Assembly (NCBI GenBank): GCA_964429915.1 | Contig: CAYSDZ010000003.1 | Location: 103,920 to 167,919, forward strand | Direction: 5' to 3' | DNA length: 64,000 nucleotides | Origin: Alteromonas_F sp964429915 | GTDB taxonomy: Bacteria > Pseudomonadota > Gammaproteobacteria > Enterobacterales > Alteromonadaceae | Part shown: in pieces, positions 63,831-64,000 of the stretch | Position numbering within the stretch: the stretch's first letter is position 1 | Layout: each line of letters starts with the position of its first letter | Position numbers and translations under genes: made by a program | The notes under the pieces: model-generated | What the model was told of the DNA's origin: nothing | What the model saw: only the letters and a program-made list of their open reading frames with translations | Databases searched by the model: none

Positions 63831-64000
63831 AGCACATTATTCCTGTAGATTTTGACTAGGGTATGTAGCAACGCTTGTTTTACCCACATGGTTTTACTCA
63901 CGTTCCATGCGGTAATGCTAACAGTATTTTTCATTTGAAAACAATTTGTAACTAAATTTCATCACTTCCATTAATTTTTGTCGAAAACTTTCAAAAATAC

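Noticed and set aside
1..64000. CRISPR arrays, insertion sequences, prophage, tRNA or rRNA genes
   Set aside because: No regular spacer-repeat array, transposase or integrase frame, or recognisable RNA gene was seen by eye on either strand; a covariance-model scan was not possible here.

Overview
The window reads as a draft-assembly segment (one 100-N scaffold gap) of a marine gammaproteobacterial chromosome. It is most likely from Alteromonadales, in the Paraglaciecola/Glaciecola/Alteromonas neighbourhood. This placement is inferred from the protein families (glnE, hldE, tatABC, a DNA-binding-domain-free putA, ygiQ, an XrtA locus) and from moderate G+C; no rRNA or tRNA gene was seen to confirm it. 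Coding density is high. Only one stretch above 300 bp lacks a gene (50637-51078), and it holds a large palindrome.

Region 1 (1-20.7 kb) is an exopolysaccharide locus of the exosortase A (XrtA/EpsH) type. It contains a sulfotransferase; glycosyltransferases of the GT2, GT4 and TIGR03087 types; a ligase/polymerase; a Wzx-like flippase; a hexapeptide acyltransferase; exosortase A with an EpsI-like tail; the DUF3473 polysaccharide deacetylase; the initiating undecaprenyl-phosphate sugar transferase; an outer-membrane export lipoprotein; a Wzz-type chain-length protein; a tyrosine autokinase; the TIGR03016 beta-barrel; and the XrtA-associated AAA ATPase. Together these can start, assemble, flip, polymerise, length-control, modify (deacetylate, acylate, perhaps sulfate) and export a polymer. 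No PEP-CTERM cargo protein was found in the window.

Region 2 (20.8-30.4 kb) is mainly housekeeping: hldE and an LpxL-type acyltransferase (LPS), glnE (nitrogen regulation), a GIY-YIG protein, a DUF350 membrane protein, a HAD phosphatase, a TcpQ-domain protein, and a PfpI protein followed by a decapitated short-chain dehydrogenase.

Region 3 (30.4-39.7 kb), all on the minus strand, holds a two-partner secretion pair (TpsB transporter, then a repeat-built TpsA adhesin), tatABC, and phoX. PhoX carries a twin-arginine signal, so a Tat substrate lies next to its own translocase; a Pho-box-like promoter precedes it.

Region 4 (39.7-54.7 kb) has putA, anmK, a DUF938 methyltransferase, a NIT-domain chemoreceptor, a serine hydrolase, a conserved protein of unknown function, a cold-shock protein, kdgK and ygiQ. 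The N gap between anmK and the methyltransferase is flanked by the same 55 bp on each side, so it is probably an assembly artefact.

Region 5 (54.9-63.4 kb) is a compact seven-gene plus-strand run: an outer-membrane barrel, a cellulose-synthase-like GT2, a GT87-like membrane glycosyltransferase, a large flavin/Fe-S membrane fusion protein, a dolichol-phosphate-mannose-synthase-like GT2, a DUF547 protein and a DUF2064/TIGR04282 transferase. It combines envelope glycan synthesis with membrane electron transfer and is the best candidate here for an undescribed system. The flavoprotein half of the fusion looks circularly permuted. A convergent DUF2177 membrane protein closes the window.
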